A stretch of DNA of 6,705 nt from Nitrospirota bacterium (GCA_016217625.1 JACRHK010000013.1:1-6705); one strand, 5' to 3'. Shown: positions 1 through 6,117, counted from the first letter of the stretch. Notes: generated by a model from the sequence alone, not told the origin. Numbers and translations are program-made.

Positions 1-1
1 C

Positions 2-262
2 CGGGAAACGGCCGAGCGGTATCACCGGGAGCTGGAAGCCGCGGGCGTGGAAGTCCTCCTGGACGACCGGGACGAGCGGGCCGGGGTGAAATTCAAAGAC
101 GCCGACCTGATCGGCATCCCCTACCAGGTCGTCTTCGGCGAGAAGGGGCTCAAGGAAGGGATGGTGGAGATCAAGACCCGCCGCGACGGCAGCGTCGCCC
201 GCGTCCCCGTGGATGAAGGCGTCGCCCGCCTGCGGGTTCTCCTTCAAACCCCCTCTCCTTGA
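2..262 (+). CDS. proS: Prolyl-tRNA synthetase, C-terminal end (partial, 5' truncated by window)
   Basis: This is the last 86 codons of a bacterial-type class II prolyl-tRNA synthetase, the cytoplasmic enzyme that charges tRNA-Pro with proline. The visible part is the C-terminal anticodon-binding domain, recognised from the run [20 protein letters not shown] followed by [19 protein letters not shown] and a charged strand ending [10 protein letters not shown]. The same region in E. coli ProRS reads closely alike (VLLDDR.ER.GV.F.D.ELIGIP). The reading frame is open from base 2 and stops with TGA at 260-262. The catalytic core and any editing domain lie outside the window. The TGA lies inside the -35 hexamer of the next gene's promoter, so the two genes are packed tightly but the regulator can be transcribed on its own. 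Confidence 0.95.
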   Translation, partial: RETAERYHRELEAAGVEVLLDDRDERAGVKFKDADLIGIPYQVVFGEKGLKEGMVEIKTRRDGSVARVPVDEGVARLRVLLQTPSP

Positions 263-287
263 CACCCTTTCGCTTTCCGATTAGCAT
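259..287 (+). promoter_or_regulatory. Sigma70-type promoter for the GntR/FCD regulator
   Basis: A perfect -35 hexamer TTGACA (259-264) is followed by a 17-base spacer and TAGCAT (282-287, four of six matches to TATAAT). A start 7 bases past the -10 would fall exactly on the A of the ATG at 294, so the message may be leaderless. No Shine-Dalgarno sequence lies between the -10 and the ATG. The -35 overlaps the proS stop codon. Confidence 0.6.
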
Positions 288-293
288 ACCGTC

Positions 294-989
294 ATGGCCT
301 TCCGAAATTACGCCACCCGGCGGAAAGCTGTCCAGACGCAGACGCTCCGGGAGCAGGTCGTGGAGTTCGTCAAGGAGGCGATCATCCGCGGCCAGCTCCG
401 CCCGGGGCAGCGCGTCCCCGAGCCCGACCTGGCGCTCCGCTTCGGCGTGAGCCGGACGCCGATCCGCGAGGCATTCCGCCAGCTCGAATCCGAGGGGTTC
501 CTGGCCTTCACGCCCCGGAAGGGGGCCGTGGTCAGCCCCATCACCTCCAAAGACGTGCGGGATTTCTACGCCGTCAAAAGCCTGCTGGAGGGGTACGCCG
601 CCCGCCAGGCCTGCGCCCGGTTCACCGCCAAAGAGATTGAGCGGATGGATCTGCTCAATCGGCAGATGGCGCGGTGCGCGGAAGCAGAAGACGTCCGGGG
701 GTTCTTCGACCTGGACAACCAGTTCCACGAGGTTTTCCACCAGGCGTGCGGCAATGACAAGCTCTACCACCTGATCCGGACGCTCGTCCAGCACTACGTC
801 CGCTTCCGCATCGCGGCCCTCTCCGTGCCCGGCCGGATGAAGAACTCCGTCCACCAGCACGAGGAGATTATCGATGCCTTCAGGCAGAAGGATATCGAGC
901 TGATCGATCGGCTGGTGCGGGCGAACGCCGAGCAGGGGTGCGAGGTCCTCGTCCGGGAGCTCGAAAAAGCCGCTCCCACAACCTTTTGA
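294..989 (+). CDS. GntR-family transcriptional regulator, FCD (FadR) subfamily
   Basis: This 231-residue protein is a one-component, cytoplasmic DNA-binding regulator. Residues 17-80 form the GntR winged helix-turn-helix (REQVVEFVKEAIIRGQLRPG, then VPEPDLALRFGVSRTPIREA and the wing FTPRKGAVV). Residues 86-225 form the all-helical FCD effector domain. In that family a metal is usually held by Asp and three His. Here D141 and H145 (DNQFH) and H189 (HEEIIDAF) are present, but the fourth ligand position, 22 residues after H189, is N211. Typical ligands for the subfamily are small organic acids; the ligand here cannot be read from sequence. The ATG at 294 was chosen because the HTH follows at normal distance and the promoter points to it; there is no Shine-Dalgarno sequence. 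The CDGSH gene follows after 35 bases and is probably co-transcribed. A candidate operator of the FadR type lies before trpB2. Confidence 0.92.
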   Translation: MAFRNYATRRKAVQTQTLREQVVEFVKEAIIRGQLRPGQRVPEPDLALRFGVSRTPIREAFRQLESEGFLAFTPRKGAVVSPITSKDVRDFYAVKSLLEGYAARQACARFTAKEIERMDLLNRQMARCAEAEDVRGFFDLDNQFHEVFHQACGNDKLYHLIRTLVQHYVRFRIAALSVPGRMKNSVHQHEEIIDAFRQKDIELIDRLVRANAEQGCEVLVRELEKAAPTTF

Positions 990-1007
990 TCGATCGACCC
1001 GCGTCTC

Positions 1008-1015
1008 AAAGGAGG
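1008..1015 (+). promoter_or_regulatory. Strong ribosome binding site for the CDGSH gene
   Basis: AAAGGAGG sits 9 bases before the ATG at 1025. It decides the start: the same frame is open back to a GTG at 938 inside the regulator gene, but only the ATG at 1025 has a ribosome binding site. It contrasts with the regulator upstream and the RadC-like gene downstream, which have none. Confidence 0.85.
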
Positions 1016-1024
1016 ATCCAACCC

Positions 1025-1264
1025 ATGGAACAACCGACCATCGCCGCCAAGCAGCCGGCCACTCTCACCCTACGACCGGGGACCTACTACTGGTGCAGTT
1101 GCGGGCGGTCGAAGAACCAGCCGTTCTGCGACGGCGCGCACCAGGGGACGCCGTTCGCCCCCCTGGAATTCACGGTGACGGAGAACAGCGAAGTCGCGCT
1201 CTGCCGGTGCAAGCGGACGGGCAGCCCGCCGTATTGCGACGGGAGCCACCAAGGGCTTCGATGA
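1025..1264 (+). CDS. Small double-CDGSH iron-sulfur protein
   Basis: This 79-residue cytoplasmic protein consists almost entirely of two zf-CDGSH motifs. The first has C24, C26, C35 and H39 (WCSCGRSKNQPFCDGAH); the second has C60, C62, C71 and H75 (CRCKRTGSPPYCDGSH). By family knowledge each Cys3His set binds a redox-active [2Fe-2S] cluster, in the manner of mitoNEET and of the double-motif CISD3/MiNT protein. All eight ligands are intact. There is no signal peptide or membrane segment, unlike the anchored eukaryotic mitoNEET. Bacterial members are linked to iron, redox or electron-transfer roles, but the partner is not known here. It lies 35 bases after the GntR/FCD gene in the same direction with its own strong ribosome binding site, so it is probably the second gene of that transcript. 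The family is secure; the biological role is open. Confidence 0.93.
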   Translation: MEQPTIAAKQPATLTLRPGTYYWCSCGRSKNQPFCDGAHQGTPFAPLEFTVTENSEVALCRCKRTGSPPYCDGSHQGLR

Positions 1265-1293
1265 GGAAACGGCTATCACAGGCCGGCTGAAGA

Positions 1294-1311
1294 GGGTGAC
1301 CTAGGGCACCC
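1294..1311. other. 18-base near-palindrome between the CDGSH and RadC-like genes
   Basis: GGGTGACCTAGGGCACCC reads almost the same on both strands, with only one mismatched pair (A1299 with G1306). Around CCTAGG at its centre it forms GGGTG/CACCC arms. It lies 30 bases after the CDGSH stop and 13 bases before the -35 of the next gene. It could be a weak terminator (only TTT follows, in CGTTTG) or an operator for the RadC-like unit. The sequence does not decide which. Confidence 0.4.
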
Positions 1312-1324
1312 CGTTTGAAAGCTC

Positions 1325-1353
1325 TTGCTCAGATAATCTCTGAAGTGTAGAAT
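1325..1353 (+). promoter_or_regulatory. Sigma70-type promoter for the RadC-like/methyltransferase unit
   Basis: TTGCTC (1325-1330) and TAGAAT (1348-1353, five of six matches to TATAAT) are separated by 17 bases. Seven bases past the -10 is the GTG at 1360, the first start codon of the RadC-like gene. This is the same geometry as the promoter at 259-287. No clear Shine-Dalgarno sequence precedes 1360 or the in-frame ATG at 1399. Confidence 0.55.
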
Positions 1354-1359
1354 AGGCGC

Positions 1360-2013
1360 GTGGACCGTCAGGGCAGCGTCAACCAAGCTACACCCCCGAT
1401 GGCTACGCAGACAACGTCTGAGACGTGGCGCCATCCGGGGGGGAAACTCATCGAGCTAGGCCCCCATACCCTCAAACAGGCGGAGCTGCTGGCTATCCTG
1501 ATTGGCGCGGGGGTTGCGGGCCGCCCCGCGCTGGCCATCGCCAACGCCGTCCTGGATGAATACTTCGGGCTTTATGGCATCCACCAGCGGGCCACCCTTG
1601 ATGGCCTCGCGCGCATCCCAGGTTTAGGCCGTAAGAAAGCCGAGCGCATCCTTGCCGCCATCGAACTTGGACGCCGCCTCCACCGCCTCCTGCGGCAAAT
1701 GGCAAAACCGATTGGAACGCTGAAGGACCTGTCGGACTTGTTCGGCCCTTTAGAAATCCCACCCGCACCGGAGCCTCCGCCCCAAGGACCAAGCGATGCA
1801 GAACTCCTCGCGGCAGTCATCAGCTCGGGAATCCGCAGCCGGCCTCCCAAAGTCATTGCAGAGGATCTCCTCTCACGCTTCGGCTCTTTCCTCGGACTCT
1901 TCGGCCAGGACATGGGGGATTTGCTCGACGTCAAAGGCCTGAACTCCGTCAAGATCATCCGGATCGCCGCCGCCCTGGAAATCGCCAAGCGGCTCGACCA
2001 AGCTCTCCAATGA
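1360..2013 (+). CDS. Tandem RadC N-terminal (UPF0758-type) helix-hairpin-helix protein without JAB domain
   Basis: The 217 residues contain two copies of the module that forms the N-terminus of RadC. Copy one is about residues 29-108: LKQAELLAILIGAGVAGRPA, then the helix-hairpin-helix LARIPGLGRKKAERILAAIE. Copy two is about 125-213: PSDAELLAAVISSGIRSRP, then LLDVKGLNSVKIIRIAAALE, where the hairpin GLG has become GLN. A proline-rich linker (residues 134-144) lies within copy two. Normal RadC has one such module plus a C-terminal JAB/MPN metalloprotease-like domain with HxH; that domain is absent here. HhH modules usually bind the DNA backbone without sequence specificity, so a DNA-binding partner of the methyltransferase is the likely role (inference). 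The gene overlaps the next by ATGA. The GTG at 1360 fits the promoter; the ATG at 1399 is an alternative and would lose only 13 unstructured residues. Confidence 0.8.
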   Translation: MDRQGSVNQATPPMATQTTSETWRHPGGKLIELGPHTLKQAELLAILIGAGVAGRPALAIANAVLDEYFGLYGIHQRATLDGLARIPGLGRKKAERILAAIELGRRLHRLLRQMAKPIGTLKDLSDLFGPLEIPPAPEPPPQGPSDAELLAAVISSGIRSRPPKVIAEDLLSRFGSFLGLFGQDMGDLLDVKGLNSVKIIRIAAALEIAKRLDQALQ

Positions 2014-4592
2014 AGCGCAAGAGGCCTGTCCGTGGCGCCCCCATTTCTCTCGTAGCTCGATCCATCACGCACATCGAACGTCAGATCCCGCCCCTCGCCC
2101 ACACGCCGATGTATGTCTGGCACAAGTTCTGGGGGAGGAAGACGTGGAACGTCGTGGGCGAATACATCAGAACCTACTGTCCGGAAGGGGGAATCGTGCT
2201 CGACCCCTTCGCCGGCAGCGGCGTCGTCGCCATGGAGGCGCTCAAGGCGGGGCGCAAAGCCATTGTCTGCGATTTGCTCCCAATCGCCACAGAGATTACC
2301 CGGTTGACGCTGAAACCTGTAGAGCTGAGGCCATTGCGTCAGGCTTTTGACCGTGTCGCTGAACGGGTGAAAGAGCGCATCCTTGGGCTATATGAAACGA
2401 CTTGTCGTAAGTGCGGATATGCCTTTCCGCTTACGTGTGCGGTCTGGGAAAGGGATCGGCTCGTTGAAATCCGTTATGAGGCCTGTCCGCGTTGCAAGGA
2501 TCGGAAGGAGAAGATCTGTCCACCGAACCGAAAGGACCGAGCCCTCCTTGAGAAGATTGAGCAGGCGAAGATTCGCGCCTGGCATCCGCGCAACCGGCTC
2601 TACTACCCCGATGGCGCGCCGTTCAAGGAGAAACAACGGTACGAATCACTCGACCAGTTGTTCACCAAACGCAACCTCATGGCACTTGCCTGGCTCATGG
2701 AGGCCATCGAGAAGGAACCCCGCCGTGACCTACGGGATTTTCTAAAAATTGCCTTCACCTCAATGGTGCATTTGTGCAGTCGGATGATGCCAGATCGACC
2801 AACACGGGCCATGAGCGGTGTTTGGTTTGAGCACAGTTACTGGTATGCTTCACGTTTTATGGAGCAAAATGTCTGGGAGAAATTCGAAAGTGCTGTGATA
2901 GGACGACAAGGACTACAGAAAGCCAAGGACGCATCTAATCGGTTCATTCCGCAGATACAGTTTGGCCGGATGGTCGAGGATGTGCTTGAAGGCCATGCGG
3001 ACGTATACATCCATTGTGGCGACAGTGTGGATCTGATGAAAACCATGGCGGAGCGTTATGGTCCCTGCGTAGACTATATCTTCACTGATCCCCCCTACGA
3101 TGCCTCTGTCCAGTACGGGGAGCTCGCCTACCTCTGGGTTGCTTGGCTTAAGCAGGACGAGGGATATCTGGATGATATTCTCGCCAAGGAGGTAGTGCGC
3201 AACGAGCGCCAACGCAAGACCTTTGATGTCTATCATGCCCTTCTCCGAAACGCATTCAGGGTGATGCACGATGTGCTTAGGCCAGGCGGCTATCTCACCC
3301 TGACATTCCATAACCCCACTTTCAAGGTTCGAAATGCGACAATTTACGCTGGTGTTATGGCAGGATTTGAGCTCGAAAAAATTCATCACCAAGAGTTGGC
3401 ACGCCCCTCGCCAAAATCTCTCTTACAGCCTTTCGGCTCTGCCCAGGGAGACTTTTATCTCCGATTCCATAAGGTTCCTGCCGCTCGTGCCTCTGTCCAA
3501 CCCGAGGAGATTGATGCCGCGCGGTTTGAGCGTATTGTGCTTGAGGCGGCCAAGCGTGTGATTGCTGAGCGGGGTGAACCAACACCCTATACCATTCTGA
3601 TTAATGCAATCGATCCCGAACTCGCCCGCAACGGTTATTTCTCTGAACACCGGACGGGGCTGGATGTCAGCGCCGTTCTCAAGAAGCACGAAGGCCAAGA
3701 ATTTATGTTAGTCCCGATGCAGATCGGGGGTGCAGAAGGAAAGGCATGGTGGTTCAAAGACCCATCGAGTATCCCACGTTTGGAGACCGTACCGCTCTCT
3801 GAACGGGTTGAGCAAACGGTTCTGCGAAAGCTCCAGGAGCGCGGGCGTGTTACTTTCACCGACATGTGGAAGGCGATTAGCGAGGAATTTCCGAACGCCT
3901 TGACAACAGATTCCACAAGCATTAAAGAAGCACTTCAGACATACGCCAGACAGGTAGGACATGGGGAATGGATGCTCAAACCCGAATATAACCAGGACAG
4001 GGTTCACCGGGTGCACACCCGGATGATTGTTATATTGGCTGAGCTCGGTAAAGCCAAAGGCTATGACATCTGGATTGGCCGGCGGGAGCAGGGCGACTCC
4101 GTTGCGGAGGGCTTCTCTGGTCGGGAAGGGGAGCTTCGCCGGTATGTGTCCCGCGCCTCCTTGCGGGGATTGAGGAATGCGCAAAATATTGAAGAGGTCG
4201 AACATATCGACGTGTTATGGCTTAGGGCAAACAAGGTGGAGACGGTCTTTGAAGTAGAGGTGTCGACCTCGATGACCGAGGCTCTCAAACGAGGCTCGAA
4301 CATCGACTCTGCCGTACCGAAATATCTTGTGATTCCTCAAGGACGAGAAGAGCAATTCCGCCGAAAGCTGAGATCGCCTTTGTTTTCCGAGCGATACCAA
4401 CAAGATTCATGGAACCCTATCTTTGGCGAAGCCCTGGACAACGCCTTTCTGAGACATCGAAGCAAAGTAGATATCGCATCGCTCATCAAAAAAAAGGTTG
4501 CCGCGAGTTCGTTAAGAAGGTCAAAAAATGAAGATCAGCTTGGGTTGTTTGTCGCGGAACCCACAGAAGAAACCGAATACGGCAACGAGTAA
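2010..4592 (+). CDS. Zinc-ribbon DNA amino-methyltransferase fused to a nuclease-like C-terminal region
   Basis: This 860-residue protein starts at the ATG of an ATGA overlap with the RadC-like gene and has no Shine-Dalgarno sequence, so translation is probably coupled. Residues 37-49 (WHKFWGRKTWNVV) and 64-71 (LDPFAGSG, AdoMet motif I) begin the methyltransferase. A zinc ribbon follows (C132, C135, C159, C162). Motif IV TDPPY (359-363) indicates N6-adenine or N4-cytosine methylation. Motif I first, with a long insert before IV, resembles zinc-ribbon methylases of the COG1743/DUF1156 kind, though a typical DUF1156 start is missing. Residues about 595-660 look like a winged helix. Residues 665-800 resemble a PD-(D/E)xK nuclease: D734, then E748 and E750 in VFEVEVSTS. 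QLGLF (843-847) near the end matches the sliding-clamp-binding pentapeptide. Parts of the gene are near 45% GC, unlike its neighbours. The methyltransferase assignment is firm; the nuclease and clamp contacts are inferred. Confidence 0.85.
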   Translation: MKRKRPVRGAPISLVARSITHIERQIPPLAHTPMYVWHKFWGRKTWNVVGEYIRTYCPEGGIVLDPFAGSGVVAMEALKAGRKAIVCDLLPIATEITRLTLKPVELRPLRQAFDRVAERVKERILGLYETTCRKCGYAFPLTCAVWERDRLVEIRYEACPRCKDRKEKICPPNRKDRALLEKIEQAKIRAWHPRNRLYYPDGAPFKEKQRYESLDQLFTKRNLMALAWLMEAIEKEPRRDLRDFLKIAFTSMVHLCSRMMPDRPTRAMSGVWFEHSYWYASRFMEQNVWEKFESAVIGRQGLQKAKDASNRFIPQIQFGRMVEDVLEGHADVYIHCGDSVDLMKTMAERYGPCVDYIFTDPPYDASVQYGELAYLWVAWLKQDEGYLDDILAKEVVRNERQRKTFDVYHALLRNAFRVMHDVLRPGGYLTLTFHNPTFKVRNATIYAGVMAGFELEKIHHQELARPSPKSLLQPFGSAQGDFYLRFHKVPAARASVQPEEIDAARFERIVLEAAKRVIAERGEPTPYTILINAIDPELARNGYFSEHRTGLDVSAVLKKHEGQEFMLVPMQIGGAEGKAWWFKDPSSIPRLETVPLSERVEQTVLRKLQERGRVTFTDMWKAISEEFPNALTTDSTSIKEALQTYARQVGHGEWMLKPEYNQDRVHRVHTRMIVILAELGKAKGYDIWIGRREQGDSVAEGFSGREGELRRYVSRASLRGLRNAQNIEEVEHIDVLWLRANKVETVFEVEVSTSMTEALKRGSNIDSAVPKYLVIPQGREEQFRRKLRSPLFSERYQQDSWNPIFGEALDNAFLRHRSKVDIASLIKKKVAASSLRRSKNEDQLGLFVAEPTEETEYGNE

Positions 4593-4680
4593 TACTCACA
4601 GCAGTCCTAGCCCACCCACCCTTTCAGCTCAAAGAGCAGAGGGAAGCCTTTGTAAGTATACCGATGTATGAAAGAAGCTC

Positions 4681-6027
4681 TTACCCTACCGTCACCTTTG
4701 GGATCTTGCCGATGGCCTCCTGGATCTTCGCTTCCGGATACGCGTAGTCCTCCAGCTTCCCGGAGAGGTACGCGTCATAGGCCGACAGGTCGAAGTAGCC
4801 GTGGCCGCTGAAGTTGAACACGATGCAGTTCCCCTGGTTCTTCTTCGCCTCGTCGATGACGCAGCGGATCGCGTGCGCGGTCTCGGGCGCGGGCACGAGC
4901 CCCTCCGTCTGGGCGAACAGCATGGCCGCCTCGAACACGGCGTTCTGCGGATAGGCCACGGCTTCAATCACCTTGTGCTTGACCAGCAGGCAGAGTTGCG
5001 GCGCGTCCCCGTGATACCTTAGTCCCCCCGCATGGATGCCCGGCGGCACGAACGTATGCCCTAGCGTATACATCTTGACCAGCGGCGTCAGGCCCACCGT
5101 GTCGCCGAAGTCATACGTATAGATCCCCTTCGTGAGGGTGGGGCACGCGGTAGGCTCCACGGCAATCATCCGGATGGGTTTTCCCTTGAGCTTGTCGGGA
5201 AGGAACGGGAACGCGAACCCTGCGAAATTGCTGCCGCCGCCCACGCAGCCGATCAGCACGTCCGGCCGCTCGCCGGCCATCTCGATCTGCCGCTTGGCCT
5301 CCAGCCCCACGACGGTCTGGTGCAACAGCACGTGGTTCAGGACGCTCCCCAGGGAATACTTGGCGTCCTCGTGCGTCGCCGCGTCTTCCACCGCCTCGGA
5401 GATGGCGATCCCCAGCGAGCCGGGGGAGTCGGGGTTCTCCGCCAGGATCTTGCGTCCAGAGTTCGTGAGGTTCGTCGGCGAGGGGTGGACCTCCGCCCCC
5501 CAGGTCTGCATGAGGAGCCGGCGGTACGGTTTCTGCTCGTAACTGACCCTGACCATGTAGACCGTGCACTGGAGATCAAACAGTTTGCACGCAAAGGCGA
5601 TCGCGCTCCCCCACTGCCCGGCCCCCGTCTCCGTGCAGAGGCGGATGACGCCTTCCTGCTTGTTGTAATAGGCCTGGGCGATGGCCGTGTTCGGCTTGTG
5701 GCTGCCCGCCGGGCTGACGGACTCGTTCTTGAAATAGATCCGCGCATTGGTGTTGAGCGCCTTTTCCAGGCGGTGCGCGCGGTGGAGCGGTGTCGGCCGG
5801 TAGATCTTGTAGGCGTCCAGCACGGCGTCGGGGATATCGATCCACCGTTCCTGGCTGACCTCCTGTTTGATCAGCTCCAGGGGGAAGATGGGCGCCAGGT
5901 CCTCGGGGCCGATCGGCTTGCCCGTGCCGGGGTGTAACGGGGGCGGGAGCGGCTCGGGCAGATCCGGCGACACGTTATACCAGCGGGTGGGCAGCTCGCT
6001 TTCCGACAGCAGAATCTTTGTCTCCAT
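4681..6027 (-). CDS. trpB2: Tryptophan synthase beta chain, TrpB2 type
   Basis: The 448-residue product is a PLP-dependent fold-type II enzyme that joins indole and L-serine to give tryptophan (EC 4.2.1.20) in the cytoplasm. The PLP lysine is K111 in SHKPNTA, the catalytic glutamate is E133 in ETGAGQWG, and the phosphate loop is GCVGGGSNF (260-268). The N-terminal extension ([20 protein letters not shown]) and the QWG in place of the TrpB1 QHG mark the TrpB2 class, which lacks the usual tight TrpA interface and is often present besides a TrpB1. No trpA or other trp gene is in the window, so indole salvage or a stand-alone role is possible. The start is the ATG at 6027, with AAGGAGGTG 9 bases before it; the upstream in-frame GTG at 6036 lies inside that ribosome binding site. 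Codon use is GC-rich and native-looking. It converges on the methyltransferase gene with an 88-base gap. Confidence 0.96.
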   Translation of the reverse strand: METKILLSESELPTRWYNVSPDLPEPLPPPLHPGTGKPIGPEDLAPIFPLELIKQEVSQERWIDIPDAVLDAYKIYRPTPLHRAHRLEKALNTNARIYFKNESVSPAGSHKPNTAIAQAYYNKQEGVIRLCTETGAGQWGSAIAFACKLFDLQCTVYMVRVSYEQKPYRRLLMQTWGAEVHPSPTNLTNSGRKILAENPDSPGSLGIAISEAVEDAATHEDAKYSLGSVLNHVLLHQTVVGLEAKRQIEMAGERPDVLIGCVGGGSNFAGFAFPFLPDKLKGKPIRMIAVEPTACPTLTKGIYTYDFGDTVGLTPLVKMYTLGHTFVPPGIHAGGLRYHGDAPQLCLLVKHKVIEAVAYPQNAVFEAAMLFAQTEGLVPAPETAHAIRCVIDEAKKNQGNCIVFNFSGHGYFDLSAYDAYLSGKLEDYAYPEAKIQEAIGKIPKVTVG

Positions 6028-6033
6028 GGCACG

Positions 6034-6043
6034 CACCTCCTTG
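6034..6043 (-). promoter_or_regulatory. Ribosome binding site that fixes the trpB2 start
   Basis: On the minus strand this reads CAAGGAGGTG. The core GGAGG is 9 bases before the ATG at 6027. The GTG at 6036 is part of the ribosome binding site itself and cannot sensibly be used, so the longer protein starting MRAMETK is rejected. Confidence 0.85.
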
Positions 6044-6051
6044 TCTCACAA
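6041..6051. promoter_or_regulatory. FadR-subfamily-like operator dyad in the trpB2 leader
   Basis: TTGTCTCACAA is a perfect 4-base dyad with a 3-base centre and fits the TNGTNNNACNA pattern known for FCD/FadR-type GntR regulators. It overlaps the 5' edge of the trpB2 ribosome binding site, where a bound protein would block expression. A six-base-defined pattern is expected once or twice in a window of this size by chance, so the assignment rests on its position. The GntR/FCD protein encoded at 294-989 is a possible but unproven binder. Confidence 0.3.
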
Positions 6052-6091
6052 TTTGATCGTAAATACCTGGGCTTTATCTTTCGGACAGCGA

Positions 6092-6104
6092 ACGAGTCAC
6101 TCGT
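6092..6104. promoter_or_regulatory. 13-base dyad upstream of trpB2
   Basis: ACGAGTCACTCGT is a perfect 6-base inverted repeat around a single C, 65 bases before the trpB2 start codon. An operator is plausible. I could not find a convincing -35/-10 pair for trpB2 between 6052 and 6120, so its relation to transcription is unknown. Confidence 0.3.
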
Positions 6105-6117
6105 GAACCCCGTTACT

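Noticed and set aside
171..860. Long minus-strand open frame of 229 codons opposite the regulator
   Set aside because: It lies antisense to a clear GntR/FCD gene; high GC makes long shadow frames common and its sequence resembles no protein.
938..1024. Longer CDGSH protein starting at GTG 938
   Set aside because: It would overlap the regulator by 52 bases and its extra residues are arginine-rich shadow sequence, while the ATG at 1025 has a near-ideal ribosome binding site.
1399..1401. ATG 1399 as the start of the RadC-like gene
   Set aside because: It has no ribosome binding site and the promoter geometry favours GTG 1360, but it cannot be fully excluded.
4593..4680. Bidirectional terminator between the convergent genes
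   Set aside because: Only a 4-base stem GCTC-AAA-GAGC (4627-4637) without a T-run is visible, too weak to call.
5320..5937. Plus-strand open frame of 205 codons opposite trpB2
   Set aside because: It is a shadow of the conserved trpB2 frame, with Arg/Val/Asp-rich composition and no motif or ribosome binding site.
6028..6036. Upstream GTG start for trpB2 (protein beginning MRAMETK)
   Set aside because: The GTG is part of the AAGGAGGTG ribosome binding site; the ATG at 6027 has the right spacing.
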